64,000 bases of DNA from Nitrospirales bacterium (GTDB taxonomy: Bacteria; Nitrospirota; Nitrospiria; Nitrospirales; UBA8639). Location of the stretch: assembly GCA_020027535.1 (NCBI GenBank), contig JAHRAK010000024.1:1-64000 (forward strand). The letters are read 5' to 3'. Below, piece after piece: positions 1 through 8,691 of the stretch. The stretch's first letter is position 1; every line of letters starts with the position of its first letter. The notes beneath the pieces were generated by a model. The model saw nothing but the letters and a program-made list of their open reading frames with translations, made no database searches and was not told the DNA's origin. A program made the translations under genes and the position numbers.

Positions 1-3000
1 CAGAACGTATGCCCGGAGATCGTAAACACGTTGCTTTCGTTCATCGTGACATCCAGCAACCGGAACACGATGGCATCGCCCAGATACGCGCGCAGCATCG
101 CCGTGCTCGGATCACCGTGCACGCGACTGCTGAATATCTTTGAAGGATCCGGGTCGTTCGCCAAACGCTGGGCAAACGGCTCGGCCCGGAAATTCAGTGC
201 CCCTCCCGTGGTATGGGTCCCTCCGTTGAGGAAGGGCATGGGAGTCATTTTAATAGTCTCGTTGGGCGGCATCTGGAACGACACCGTCCGTCCCGCTTCC
301 AATGCGACTTCCACCGGTTGCCCGGGCGGATTCCCGGCCGTGACCACGTTCACCGTATGCGGGACGGTGTCCATGATGTGCACCATCAATTCACGGAAAC
401 TGCCCGCGACGTCATGGCCGACCTGCTCCGTCGCATGAATATCCGCGACCGGACCCGTCCTGATCCGTTTGCCCGTCTTGGGATCATGCCACGTGGAGTT
501 GAACGGCTCGGCAATCATCGTGCCCACGGCACCATGCGGCCAGGTCGTGCCGCCAAAGGCATGATCGTGCCAGAACACGCTGCCCACGTCCGCATCCACC
601 CAGAACCGTTGCCGGACGTATTCCACCGTCACGATGTCGCCGGCCGGATGCGCATGTTTCAGCGGCGCATCAAACGTGAGGGTCTTGTCGCCGATGGCAA
701 CGATCCGCAGCACTTCCTTGCCCTCCACGTTATCCGCTCCGACTAAAATGGGAATGCCCACGTGATACTGACTGGCATTGGTCACGTGGATGGTTTTGTC
801 TCCCGTTTTCGCCGCCTTGGTGATTTTGGCGTTCATCGGTACCGGCAACCCCTTCTCGGTGTCTTTCGTAAACTGCGTAAAGGGTCGCATCGATTGCTCG
901 TACGACATGCCGGAAATCACGCCGTCGGAGGCCTGATTGTCAAACTGGAAAAAATGGAAATGCGTGTTGATCTTGGAGGATTGGAAATTGGTAATATCGT
1001 CATCCAACCACTCGCTGGTCAACGTCCAATCGATACAATCGTACACGTTCGCTCGGACGACCAGCGGAAATTTCTTGTCGTTGTCGGCTCGAACGTCCGC
1101 TTCTTCTTCATGGACCACGTAGAGCAACCCGTTGGGATCGACGATGGCCGGCTCCTTGCCCTGTGCCGCGGACAATTCGATCGGCAGTTTGATGAAATGA
1201 ATATTGTAATCCTGGGAACCCGCCCGGTCCGGACACAGGCTCCAGTTCCCGTTTTCTCCCGGTTCAGCCGGTCCCACCGACTGAGTTCCGTCGTCGTTGA
1301 GTCGAATCATTTCCAACCACGGAGCCGGATTGTGATCGTTGGAAAACGGCACGCGCTTTCCAAAATGCGGCGTCAACCAGGGCCATGCCACTTTTCCGGT
1401 CGCCGGCTCGAACCGGATGGAACGCCGTTTTCCGGGTTCGTAGCCTTGCCATTCGGGCTGATATTTCGGATTGTCGCCGATCGCGGGTTCCTTTTCGCTC
1501 ATCGCGCGATTCCCCTGCCACACCCAATCCACAACCGTAGCATCATAGGCCTTGAGTTGACCGAGTTCGTCGTCCTTGTGGCCCGGTTTGCCCTGGTTGC
1601 TGAGCTGCATGGACACCCAGTCTTTCAGCGTGACTACCGGAGGCTCGGCTTTCCAGTTGGTCTTGCCGCTCTCCACAATCTGGAATTGACTGCCGAACCA
1701 ATTCACGGTCGTTCCGACTAACTGATCCGACGTTACGGGCTTGTTGATGCGTCCGACCCGGTCCGGCAATTCCCGCAACGGCGCCATCACGTCATTTTGA
1801 ATTCCGGGCATTTGCAGGGTGTTATAGACTCTCCAATATCCCCACATCCCCGCGACGTAGTGATGGGCGACGTGGCAGTGGAACAGGAAGTCCCCGGCCA
1901 GCCACTGACACAACCCGGACCCGCATTCCGTTTCCAGATCCAGGGCTTCGGAGGGGCCGATCACTTCCACGTCCACGCGATCCGATTTGGTGCGAACGAT
2001 CGGATACTTCACGGGCCCATTCTGGCCGGTGCTCCACATGGGCATTTGTGTGGCCCGTGGGCTGCGCTGCCAACGAATGGCTCCACCATGCGGATGGTGG
2101 GAATGGAAGACCTCAGACCCGCCGTGCACGACGCGGAACTTCGCGGGATCCCCCAAATAGCTACGCGGAATGATCGGGGCTGCATCGCCGAACGTATACG
2201 AGCTATACGCCATGGATTCATCTTCAAACCCGAAATATTCGTGTTGCACGTGCATGTTGTTGATGCCGAACGGTTCGCTACGGTAGTTCAAGGCACGGGC
2301 TCCCGGACGATAAGCGTCCGTGAGCGGATCGCGTTGAGGCAGGAAGTCGCCGTGCTTGTTCACCGGACGAAACGCTTCATCACCTACCTCATGATAAATC
2401 AGCACAAACTCGCGAAAATCCGGACCCGTGCCGTTTTTGATCATCGTCTGCCAGCCGCTTCTGTCCTTCGTGGCCGGACCCGTTCCCAACGGATCGTAGT
2501 ACTCCGACCCGCGAGGCTCGACGACAAACACCCCGAACAACCCCATGACCGTCAGTTCCCGGTCATTGCTATACGTATGGAATTGCCGTCCCCCCTCCTG
2601 GGTCTCCGGATGGATGTACCATTCCATCTCGATAGACTCTCCAACACAGTTCTCTTCACAATCCTCGGGAGGACCGGCCGCCACTGAATCCGGATTGGTC
2701 GTGGTCGCCGGTTGCCCGGTTTTACTCATGACCATGTCGGACCCGTTGATGTGCAGACTGACCTCCTCGCCGAATTCCAACACATTCCGAAGCGTGATTT
2801 TCACGCAATCGCCCTGGTTGGCACGAATCACCAAGGGCTGAATCCATTGATCCTGGATACCGTTCTTCACGCCACCGGGATCATGATGGCCTTCTTTCTC
2901 CCGAGCTTCCGCGTTCTTCGCTTCTTCTTCACGAATGTTGGAAATGTCTTCGGTCAGGGCGTACATGTAGCCGGGATAGAAATCCAACCATTGATTCAGG

Positions 3001-3458
3001 GTGATCTCCACGTTGATGGCGGAGACGTCATAGTGCCTCACCGGTGCGGTTCTGGGGCACAATCCCCCCTTCATCGAAACCGGCTCGACGTCGGAATTGG
3101 AGGCCAGCAAGCCGTTGGCCGGCCCGGCCCCGTACTGGTGCATCATCGACATGGTATTGAAGGCGCCCGACGCATCGCCTTTCTGCGGCATCTCTTCTTG
3201 CATCTGCTGCATCAAACGCTGATGTTGCAACTCAACCAGCGCGGCGCGTTCAGCGCGTCCTTCCACTGCGTTCTCCATGATGGTTTGGCCTTTGAGCCGT
3301 TCAGCCCATGCCGGTGACGGGGAAGACATGCCCACCTGATGGACGGAGTGAGACTCTTGCTGCGCATCGGCCGGAGCGGTCATGCCGAACAGCATGGCTC
3401 CTCCCCAAAGCGCCAGGACCGCCGTGACGGTGAATATGGACCGTGTTGCATAACCCAT
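1..3458 (-). CDS. Large secreted multicopper oxidase (3' end beyond the window)
   Basis: Open frame of 1152 codons from ATG at 3458 running off the left edge; the ATG follows a strong TAAGGAGG site. The N terminus is a signal peptide (hydrophobic core near residues 8-28, likely cut after ADA). Copper-type motifs recur: a His-rich stretch WYIHPETQEGGRQFH near residue 285, FHSHHPHGG near 455, HCHVAHHYVAGM near 527 (type-1/type-3 pattern), HFHFFQF near 835 and FWHDHAFGG near 960. A HCHxxxH motif in mid-protein plus a second set later means at least two fused cupredoxin oxidase halves, larger than laccases and CueO and in the size range of MnxG/MofA-like oxidases. Substrate is not determinable here; metal or organic oxidation is inference. 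A sigma-54 promoter lies upstream. Confidence 0.88.
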   Translation of the reverse strand, partial: MGYATRSIFTVTAVLALWGGAMLFGMTAPADAQQESHSVHQVGMSSPSPAWAERLKGQTIMENAVEGRAERAALVELQHQRLMQQMQEEMPQKGDASGAFNTMSMMHQYGAGPANGLLASNSDVEPVSMKGGLCPRTAPVRHYDVSAINVEITLNQWLDFYPGYMYALTEDISNIREEEAKNAEAREKEGHHDPGGVKNGIQDQWIQPLVIRANQGDCVKITLRNVLEFGEEVSLHINGSDMVMSKTGQPATTTNPDSVAAGPPEDCEENCVGESIEMEWYIHPETQEGGRQFHTYSNDRELTVMGLFGVFVVEPRGSEYYDPLGTGPATKDRSGWQTMIKNGTGPDFREFVLIYHEVGDEAFRPVNKHGDFLPQRDPLTDAYRPGARALNYRSEPFGINNMHVQHEYFGFEDESMAYSSYTFGDAAPIIPRSYLGDPAKFRVVHGGSEVFHSHHPHGGAIRWQRSPRATQMPMWSTGQNGPVKYPIVRTKSDRVDVEVIGPSEALDLETECGSGLCQWLAGDFLFHCHVAHHYVAGMWGYWRVYNTLQMPGIQNDVMAPLRELPDRVGRINKPVTSDQLVGTTVNWFGSQFQIVESGKTNWKAEPPVVTLKDWVSMQLSNQGKPGHKDDELGQLKAYDATVVDWVWQGNRAMSEKEPAIGDNPKYQPEWQGYEPGKRRSIRFEPATGKVAWPWLTPHFGKRVPFSNDHNPAPWLEMIRLNDDGTQSVGPAEPGENGNWSLCPDRAGSQDYNIHFIKLPIELSAAQGKEPAIVDPNGLLYVVHEEEADVRADNDKKFPLVVRANVYDCIDWTLTSEWLDDDITNFQSSKINTHFHFFQFDNQASDGVISGMSYEQSMRPFTQFTKDTEKGLPVPMNAKITKAAKTGDKTIHVTNASQYHVGIPILVGADNVEGKEVLRIVAIGDKTLTFDAPLKHAHPAGDIVTVEYVRQRFWVDADVGSVFWHDHAFGGTTWPHGAVGTMIAEPFNSTWHDPKTGKRIRTGPVADIHATEQVGHDVAGSFRELMVHIMDTVPHTVNVVTAGNPPGQPVEVALEAGRTVSFQMPPNETIKMTPMPFLNGGTHTTGGALNFRAEPFAQRLANDPDPSKIFSSRVHGDPSTAMLRAYLGDAIVFRLLDVTMNESNVFTISGHTF

Positions 3459-3545
3459 CGTTTGGCCTCCTTACACAACGAGATGAATAAGAACTTCAAT
3501 CGTCACAGCCGCATACAGGTGTGACGGAGTACTCACCGGGAAAAT

Positions 3546-3563
3546 GCGCAAGAATGATGCCTC
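3546..3563 (-). promoter_or_regulatory. Candidate sigma-54 promoter for the multicopper oxidase
   Basis: On the minus strand the sequence reads AGGCATC-ATTC-TTGC, with the invariant GG and GC exactly 12 nt apart as in the -24/-12 consensus TGGCAYR-N4-TTGCW. The first base deviates (A for T). It lies about 90 nt upstream of the oxidase ATG. Together with the adjacent NtrC-type regulator it suggests RpoN control. Confidence 0.55.
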
Positions 3564-3736
3564 AAGAAAGTCTTCGGGGCACTTGATGCAACACGCTGAA
3601 TGTACAAGGAAATGGCTGAGTGGACCGGAATGCTCATGGGGCCGAATGCAACAGCCAGGGGAAACCTAGTGTGGCAGGAAAGGACAATCGTGACCGCGGG
3701 AATCATCGGCGGAACAGGGGGAACAGCCTTAAGCGG

Positions 3737-4810
3737 CTATGGCACACTCGACCGATGCACGGGCAGGTCAATATGAAACGTCGTGCCTTGTCCAGGTTCG
3801 CTGTCCACCGTAATGGAGCCCTGATGTTCCTCGATAATGCCGTGAACAACCGTGAGGCCCAACCCTGTCCCTTCCCCGACCCCCTTCGTGGAAAAAAATG
3901 GGATAAAGAGTTTCGGGACGAGGTCAGAGGGAATACCGCATCCCGTATCGGAGACCGACAAACGCGCGTGCTCGTTGCGACAACGGAGCCTGAGAGAAAG
4001 AGTCCCTCCTTCGGGCATCGCCTGAATCGCATTGACGACTAAATTCAAGAGAACCTGCCCCATTTGATCCCGGTCGGCCAAGACGTCCGGACACTTCGAC
4101 TCCAGGTCGACCTCGAGCCGGATTCCTCGCTTCTCCAAACGTTCCTGAGTCACGTCCATGATATCCTGCACCACCAGCGACAGGACGAGCGGACGTCGTT
4201 CAATGGGGTGTTGCCCGGCGAAACTCAACAACTGCTTCATGATTTTCGTTATACGCTCGACCTGCGCCACAATGGTGGTCAATCCCTTCTTGGTCGATTC
4301 GTCCGAAGTCTTTCGCATCAGGTACTCGGCCCGCCCAAGGATGACGTTCATGGGTGTGCCGATTTCATGCGCCATGCCCGCGGCCAACGTCCCCAATTCA
4401 GCCAAGCGTTCGGTCTGACGGAGTTGGCTTTCCATTCTCTTTCGTTCCGTGATATCCCGAAGGATCACGGTATACCAGTGTTGCCTGCCTTTCTTGAATT
4501 GAGAAATTGAAGCCTCAATGGGAAATTCTTCGCCATCGAACCGCAACCCCGATACGGCGCCCAAGGCTCCCATGCGCCGGTCGGTGACTTGGGTTTCCCC
4601 AAAATTCCTCACGTGTTGACGATGATGGGCGCGAAACCGCTCCGGAAGAAACAGGTCGATCGGTTTCCCCATGGCCTCCCTGGCCGAACAGCCGAACATG
4701 CTTTCCGCAGCCGCGTTGAATTGCACCACGTGTTGATTCTCATTAATCGTGATAATGGCATCCATGGCCGACTGAATGATGCCGGCCAGTTGCCGTTCTA
4801 CGATGTGCAA
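3737..4810 (-). CDS. PAS-domain sensor histidine kinase (N terminus disrupted)
   Basis: Cytoplasmic kinase of the NtrB-like type: PAS domain (about residues 10-120; SAMDAIITINENQHVVQFNAA), HisKA with phospho-acceptor His in MAHEIGTPMN (about 145), and HATPase_c with N box (VNAIQAMPEGG), G1 (DTGCGIP) and G2 (GEGTGLGL). No membrane segment. The open part can only begin at TTG 4810. A better start is ATG 4921, 22 nt after the regulator's HTH segment, giving MTPHPSKA followed by an in-frame TAA at 4897-4895 and then a coiled-coil reading LLKEVETLRRELAEL that joins this frame. The intact gene was therefore probably 3737..4921, with a nonsense change at codon 9. It is the partner of the NtrC-type regulator just upstream. 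Confidence 0.82.
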   Translation of the reverse strand: MHIVERQLAGIIQSAMDAIITINENQHVVQFNAAAESMFGCSAREAMGKPIDLFLPERFRAHHRQHVRNFGETQVTDRRMGALGAVSGLRFDGEEFPIEASISQFKKGRQHWYTVILRDITERKRMESQLRQTERLAELGTLAAGMAHEIGTPMNVILGRAEYLMRKTSDESTKKGLTTIVAQVERITKIMKQLLSFAGQHPIERRPLVLSLVVQDIMDVTQERLEKRGIRLEVDLESKCPDVLADRDQMGQVLLNLVVNAIQAMPEGGTLSLRLRCRNEHARLSVSDTGCGIPSDLVPKLFIPFFSTKGVGEGTGLGLTVVHGIIEEHQGSITVDSEPGQGTTFHIDLPVHRSSVP

Positions 4811-4942
4811 CCCTTCGGCGGTTTGCTCATGGACGGCTTCTTGAGATCGCAGTTCGGCGAGTTCGCGTCGAAGGGTCTCGACTTCTTTCAGGAGTTAGGC
4901 TTTGGACGGGTGAGGCGTCATGCGCGGCTTCCAATGGGGTCC

Positions 4943-5112
4943 TCAGGAGGCGGTTCGCTTCGTTTCTCCCAATTTCCGGTAGAGGGTCTTGCGGTCGATT
5001 CCCAGGATCTGCGCCGCTTGCAGTTTGTTGTCTCGAGTCTTTTCCAAGATCCTTTTGATGTACAGACGCTCGACTTCTTTCATGGGAAGCGCCCGTTCAA
5101 TGCCCTCTTCAA
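4943..5112 (-). pseudogene. Displaced Fis-type HTH of the NtrC-family regulator
   Basis: This segment encodes the C-terminal DNA-binding domain of the regulator in a different frame: RRLIEEGIERALPMKEVERL then KLQAAQILGIDRKTLYRKLGE, the classic Fis helix-turn-helix. The upstream frame stops at TGA 5115-5113 in GGCGATTGATTGAAGAG. Loss of one CGAT unit from a GATCGATTGATT run would explain the shift, since restoring it gives TGD-R-LIEEGIE as in related regulators. Either the gene is broken, losing DNA binding, or the base calls are wrong here. The HTH sequence is perfectly preserved, so any mutation is recent. Confidence 0.75.
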
Positions 5113-6306
5113 TCAATCGCCGGTCGCCTCGCGAATGGTGGCGGATAACGCCTCGACGGTCACAATATCTCCAGGTGCCAAGGTGACGGCGCGTTCGATC
5201 ACGTTTTCCAATTCCCGAACGTTGCCGGGCCAAGAGTAATCGATCAACAACCCCAATGCCGACTCGGCGATTCCCGCAGACGGCTTGCCCATTCCGCTCG
5301 CCATCTTGTGCAGCAATAGGTTGCACAGCAGTGGAATGTCTTCCTTGCGTTCGCGCAAGGGAGGCAGCCGGATTTCAATGACGTTCAGTCGATAGTACAG
5401 ATCTTCCCGAAAGCGTTTGGCCGTCACTTCCTCCGCCAACACCAAATTCGTGGCCGCAATGATCCGCACGTTGACGGGAACGGATTGCGTCGCGCCCACC
5501 CGGCGAATTTCCCGTTCCTGGACGGCCCGCAATAATTTCGCCTGCAGCAGCATGGGCATTTCACTGATCTCATCCAAAAACAACGTGCCCTTTTGAGCTT
5601 CTTCGAACAATCCGCGTTTATCCGACCTGGCATCCGTAAAGGCTCCTTTCACGTGCCCGAACAATTCGCTTTCCAGAAGCTGTTCGGGAATCGCCGCGCA
5701 ATTCACCGGAATAAACGGCGCATCCTTGCGGCTACTATTATAATGAATGGCCTTGGCCACCAATTCTTTTCCCGTTCCGCTTTCGCCGGTAATGAGAATA
5801 TTCGCCTGGGAGTCGGCCACACGGCGAATGAGATCAAACACCTCGCGCATGGGTTTACTCTTTCCGAGAATTTGATCGAAAGCGTATTCCCGATTGACCT
5901 GCTTCCGCAGGTGTGCGACTTCCCGGCGGAGGGAAGCCTCGCGGAGAGCTTTCTCAACCGTCACCAGCAGTTCATCCGTTTTGATGGGTTTCGTCAGGTA
6001 ATCGAAAGCGCCCCGTTTCATCGCATCGACGGCCGACTCGACGGTGCCGAACGCCGTCATCATGATGGTGTTACAGGCGGGATGATGTTGGACAAGTTCG
6101 TGCAGGAGTTCGGCTCCATCGAGGCCCTTCATCCGCAGGTCCGTCAGGACGACGGGATAGTCGCCACTCTCCAGATGGTCCAGGGCTTCCCGCCCCTCTC
6201 TGGCAACGGCGACCTGATAGCTGTGATCTTCCAGGATGTCTTTGAGAAGATCCCGCATTTCCCGGTCGTCATCAACAATGAGAATGGAATTGGCGTGTGT
6301 TGCCAT
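5113..6306 (-). CDS. Sigma-54-dependent response regulator, NtrC family (frameshifted before the HTH)
   Basis: The 397-residue frame has an N-terminal receiver (ILIVDDDREMRDLL, phospho-Asp in VVLTDLRMKG near residue 56), then an AAA+ sigma-54 activation domain with Walker A GESGTGKE, the sigma-54 loop GAFTDA (GAFTGA variant), Walker B TLFLDEISEM and the R-finger region FREDLYYRLNVIEIRLPPLRER. It ends in WPGNVRELENVIERAVTL, just before the expected Fis HTH, which lies in another frame (4943-5112). It precedes the kinase gene with which it forms a two-component pair. Divergent USP, oxidase and zinc-ribbon/Hsp20 genes have sigma-54 promoters and are its likely targets (inference). ATG 6306 follows GAGGGAGCCC. 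Confidence 0.88.
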   Translation of the reverse strand: MATHANSILIVDDDREMRDLLKDILEDHSYQVAVAREGREALDHLESGDYPVVLTDLRMKGLDGAELLHELVQHHPACNTIMMTAFGTVESAVDAMKRGAFDYLTKPIKTDELLVTVEKALREASLRREVAHLRKQVNREYAFDQILGKSKPMREVFDLIRRVADSQANILITGESGTGKELVAKAIHYNSSRKDAPFIPVNCAAIPEQLLESELFGHVKGAFTDARSDKRGLFEEAQKGTLFLDEISEMPMLLQAKLLRAVQEREIRRVGATQSVPVNVRIIAATNLVLAEEVTAKRFREDLYYRLNVIEIRLPPLRERKEDIPLLCNLLLHKMASGMGKPSAGIAESALGLLIDYSWPGNVRELENVIERAVTLAPGDIVTVEALSATIREATGD

Positions 6307-6357
6307 GGGCTCCCTCTATTGATAAGTGATGGCCAATTTTCCACATTATGTAGATGT

Positions 6358-6386
6358 TTGGGACATAAAATCAATATGTGTCAAAT
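6358..6386. promoter_or_regulatory. Candidate activator site (UAS) between regulator and USP genes
   Basis: The sequence TTGGG-N13-ATGTGTCAAA has partial dyad symmetry (TTTGGGACAT against ATGTGTCAAA, 8 of 10 matched). It lies about 100-120 nt upstream of the USP sigma-54 promoter, the usual distance for an NtrC-type enhancer site, and 52 nt from the regulator start. Copies with the same TTGGG-N13-ATGNNTCAA layout occur at 7504-7530 and 15832-15858. That the regulator binds it is inference. Confidence 0.4.
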
Positions 6387-6479
6387 TTCCGCAATAAAGA
6401 AGAGGAAGAGAAGTTTGATAGCAGTCCTTCTTTCCAGCTTGCAGGGGTCTGTCTTGCATCGAATCATGTTCCTGGGAAA

Positions 6480-6495
6480 TGGCATCTTTCTTGCT
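6480..6495 (+). promoter_or_regulatory. Sigma-54 promoter of the USP gene
   Basis: TGGCATC-TTTC-TTGCT matches the -24/-12 consensus with GG and GC 12 nt apart. Transcription would begin near 6507, about 45 nt before the USP start codon at 6551, which also excludes in-frame starts further upstream. Confidence 0.75.
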
Positions 6496-6550
6496 GGCTA
6501 TGAGTTATTCCTCGCAGAGATTCCTTTCGACTCTTGAATGGAGACCCCGT

Positions 6551-7468
6551 ATGAAAATCCTCATAGCCGTAGATGGATCACAGCAGTCCTTCTACGCTAT
6601 TCACGCTCTTGCACAATTCGGGCCATTTGACGAGATCACTTTGGTCCACGCACTCCAACTTCCTGACCTTGATCACCCCATGATCCCTCCGGACATAAGG
6701 GAAAAAGCGATGCAGGAAATGAAAAACACCCTCAGACCGAAAGGTGAGGCGTTATTGGAGCGAACCCAGTCCGAACTACCCAAAGGGGTGGGGACTGTGA
6801 CTCGGATCCATCAAATTGGCTTACCGGCAACGGTCATTTTAGAGGCCGTCGAATCCGTCAAACCGGATCTCATCATGATGGGCGCCCGGGGCCTCGGACC
6901 GATTAAAGAACTGGCCATGGGCAGCGTTTCCCATAGGGTCCTTTTACATGCCCCATGTTCCATCCTCATCGTGAAAAATCCCTTGCCCGCACTCGAACAC
7001 GTTCTGATGCCAATAGAGAGCAAGAGCGATGCCGAATACCTGCTTCGCTATTTGTTTTCTCTTCCCTTTGTGACAAAGCCACGATTGAGTGTCATGTCGG
7101 TATGGCCTCAACCGCAGTTGCCTTGGCCGGTGACAGTGTCACAAAGCAACATGTTGGAAGAGCACGCACGGATCCACGCTCGTGAGGTGGCGGAAGAAAT
7201 AGCGCAACAGGCTCAAGCCAAGCATTTTTCGAGCCAGGCTATCGCGGGATTAGGCGATCCGGCGTTTACGATTCTGGAACAAGCCCGCATGATCAAGCCG
7301 GACATGATCATGGTCGGGTCGCATGGTCGCCGCGGGTTATCCAGATTTCTGCTTGGAAGCGTCTCTCATAGCCTGGTTCATCAGGCGACTGATTCTGTTC
7401 TGGTCGTCCGGCAAGCCGGGAGTGAAGAAGGTTGTCCTCTGTCGCTATCTGCTACAGAGAGAAACTGA
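6551..7468 (+). CDS. Tandem universal stress protein
   Basis: 305 residues with two UspA folds: the first begins MKILIAVDGSQQSFYA and has the GARGLGPIKELAMGSVSHRVL ATP-loop type motif near 115-135; the second (about 150-300) ends in GSHGRRGLSRFLLGSVSH, matching G-x2-G-x9-G-S/T nucleotide-binding signatures. Cytoplasmic; USPs of this kind bind ATP and help survival under energy or redox stress. ATG 6551 is preceded by TGGAG at good spacing and lies just downstream of a sigma-54 promoter. Divergent from the NtrC-type regulator, which is its likely activator. Confidence 0.88.
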   Translation: MKILIAVDGSQQSFYAIHALAQFGPFDEITLVHALQLPDLDHPMIPPDIREKAMQEMKNTLRPKGEALLERTQSELPKGVGTVTRIHQIGLPATVILEAVESVKPDLIMMGARGLGPIKELAMGSVSHRVLLHAPCSILIVKNPLPALEHVLMPIESKSDAEYLLRYLFSLPFVTKPRLSVMSVWPQPQLPWPVTVSQSNMLEEHARIHAREVAEEIAQQAQAKHFSSQAIAGLGDPAFTILEQARMIKPDMIMVGSHGRRGLSRFLLGSVSHSLVHQATDSVLVVRQAGSEEGCPLSLSATERN

Positions 7469-7503
7469 GAAGTGAGGCAGAGATCGTCAACTTCCATCCG
7501 CAC

Positions 7504-7530
7504 TTGGGTTCGAACATCCTGATGATTCAA
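7504..7530. promoter_or_regulatory. Second copy of the putative activator site
   Basis: TTGGG-N13-ATGATTCAA has the same spacing as the element at 6358-6386. It lies 35-60 nt upstream of the next sigma-54 promoter, closer than typical enhancer sites, so the assignment is weak. Confidence 0.25.
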
Positions 7531-7563
7531 TTTTACCAGCTATGGTCTATCAGGCTTTTTCTC

Positions 7564-7579
7564 TGGCATGCCTTTTGCT
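7564..7579 (+). promoter_or_regulatory. Sigma-54 promoter before the zinc-ribbon/Hsp20 genes
   Basis: TGGCATG-CCTT-TTGCT is a near-perfect -24/-12 element with GG/GC spacing of 12. A start near 7591 would make a transcript entering the 7649 gene, hsp20 and possibly the membrane protein, ackA and xfp, which all lie in the same direction. Confidence 0.75.
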
Positions 7580-7648
7580 TTCCCTTGTGAAGAGGAGGAT
7601 TTTTCACAAGTGAATTCTCTCCTTCAATTCATGACAAGGGAATCGACC

Positions 7649-7993
7649 ATGAACCAGACACAAGCAGACATTTTGGTCCAACGCATTCGAGCGAAGTCGA
7701 GACATTCCGACTCTTACGACATCCCACGCTCACCCGGGGCGCGCATAGACACATGCCATTCGATGCTAGGCTACTCCGAAGTCTTTTTGCTTGACGACGG
7801 ATCGGTGATCGAGGTGGGCAAGGCTGTGTTGCTTTCGTGGGGATGTTTGGCCGCGTACGACGGCATACATCCAACTTGTCCGAATTGCCGAAACGATTTG
7901 TCGCTTGACGGAATGGGGAGAAAAAAGAAAACGCTGCGGGAACTGCACGACTGTATGGTCTGCGGATGGCAGGACGCGGATATTCGTACGTAA
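7649..7993 (+). CDS. Small zinc-ribbon protein of unknown function
   Basis: 114 residues from ATG 7649 (AAGGGA upstream). An earlier in-frame ATG at 7568 lies inside the sigma-54 promoter and is unlikely. The C-terminal half has a four-cysteine pattern, CPNC at about residue 77 and CMVC at about 103, typical of a zinc ribbon. The N-terminal half is charged with no membrane segment or signal. I do not recognise a named family. First gene after a sigma-54 promoter and directly followed by hsp20, so a role in the same stress response is plausible but inferred. Confidence 0.7.
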   Translation: MNQTQADILVQRIRAKSRHSDSYDIPRSPGARIDTCHSMLGYSEVFLLDDGSVIEVGKAVLLSWGCLAAYDGIHPTCPNCRNDLSLDGMGRKKKTLRELHDCMVCGWQDADIRT

Positions 7994-8048
7994 ACGTATC
8001 ATTTTCCCTTTCACAATCATCTTTCATCATTCAAGCAGGAGGTTTGCC

Positions 8049-8504
8049 ATGAATGCCCTCACACGTTGGGATCCCTTTCGGGAACTCGATGAATTACAAA
8101 ATCGCCTTTCCATGTTGTTTGGACGGACACCGGTCAAGAAAAATGGCGAGCAGCAAGAAGCCCTGACCGTCACGGAATGGGCCCCCTTGGTGGATATCGC
8201 GGAGGACGACAACGCTTACGTCATCACGGCAGAACTTCCCGGATTGAAAAAGGAAGACATCAAAGTCGGCGTCCAAGACGACGTGTTGACCATCTCCGGT
8301 GAACGCACATACGAAAAGGAAGAGAACGGCAAAAAATTTCACCGGGTTGAGAGAGCGCATGGCAGGTTTTCCCGCCAGTTTACTATTCCCGGGAATTCCG
8401 ACGGCGAAAAGGTTTCTGCTGAATTCAAAGACGGGATGTTGCAAGTCCATCTGCCAAAGACCGAAACAGTCAAACCCAAGCAAATTGAAGTCGCCGTGGG
8501 ATAA
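8049..8504 (+). CDS. Hsp20/alpha-crystallin small heat-shock protein
   Basis: 151 residues. Begins MNALTRWDPFRELDELQNRL, the usual bacterial sHsp N terminus, followed by the alpha-crystallin domain (about 45-140) with the hallmark DGMLQVHLPK, the A-x3-G-x-L type motif. ATP-independent holdase that keeps unfolding proteins soluble in the cytoplasm. ATG 8049 has a good AGGAGG site 7 nt upstream. Sits 55 nt after the zinc-ribbon gene, so probably co-transcribed from the sigma-54 promoter at 7564. Confidence 0.92.
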   Translation: MNALTRWDPFRELDELQNRLSMLFGRTPVKKNGEQQEALTVTEWAPLVDIAEDDNAYVITAELPGLKKEDIKVGVQDDVLTISGERTYEKEENGKKFHRVERAHGRFSRQFTIPGNSDGEKVSAEFKDGMLQVHLPKTETVKPKQIEVAVG

Positions 8505-8691
8505 TCCGTGACTCGTCTTTCGTCTCATACGTCCATGGGGCTTCGGCAGCCGGTCAATCACGCACACAAACCGAGGAAGCGACGAACGAACATTTTATTC
8601 GCATGCGCGGCGTTCCTGATGGGAACGGTCATGGCATGAACGGAACCGAGGAAGGCCCTTTGCATTCACGACGCAAAAAGGAGATGCAAGG

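Noticed and set aside
213-3317. Several long plus-strand open frames (177-319 codons)
   Set aside because: They lie opposite the multicopper oxidase, are His/Arg-rich without any domain, and are explained as mirror frames of its GC-rich codons.
8630-8650. TGGCATG before the 8692 gene as another sigma-54 promoter
   Set aside because: No TTGC stands at the required 12-nt spacing.
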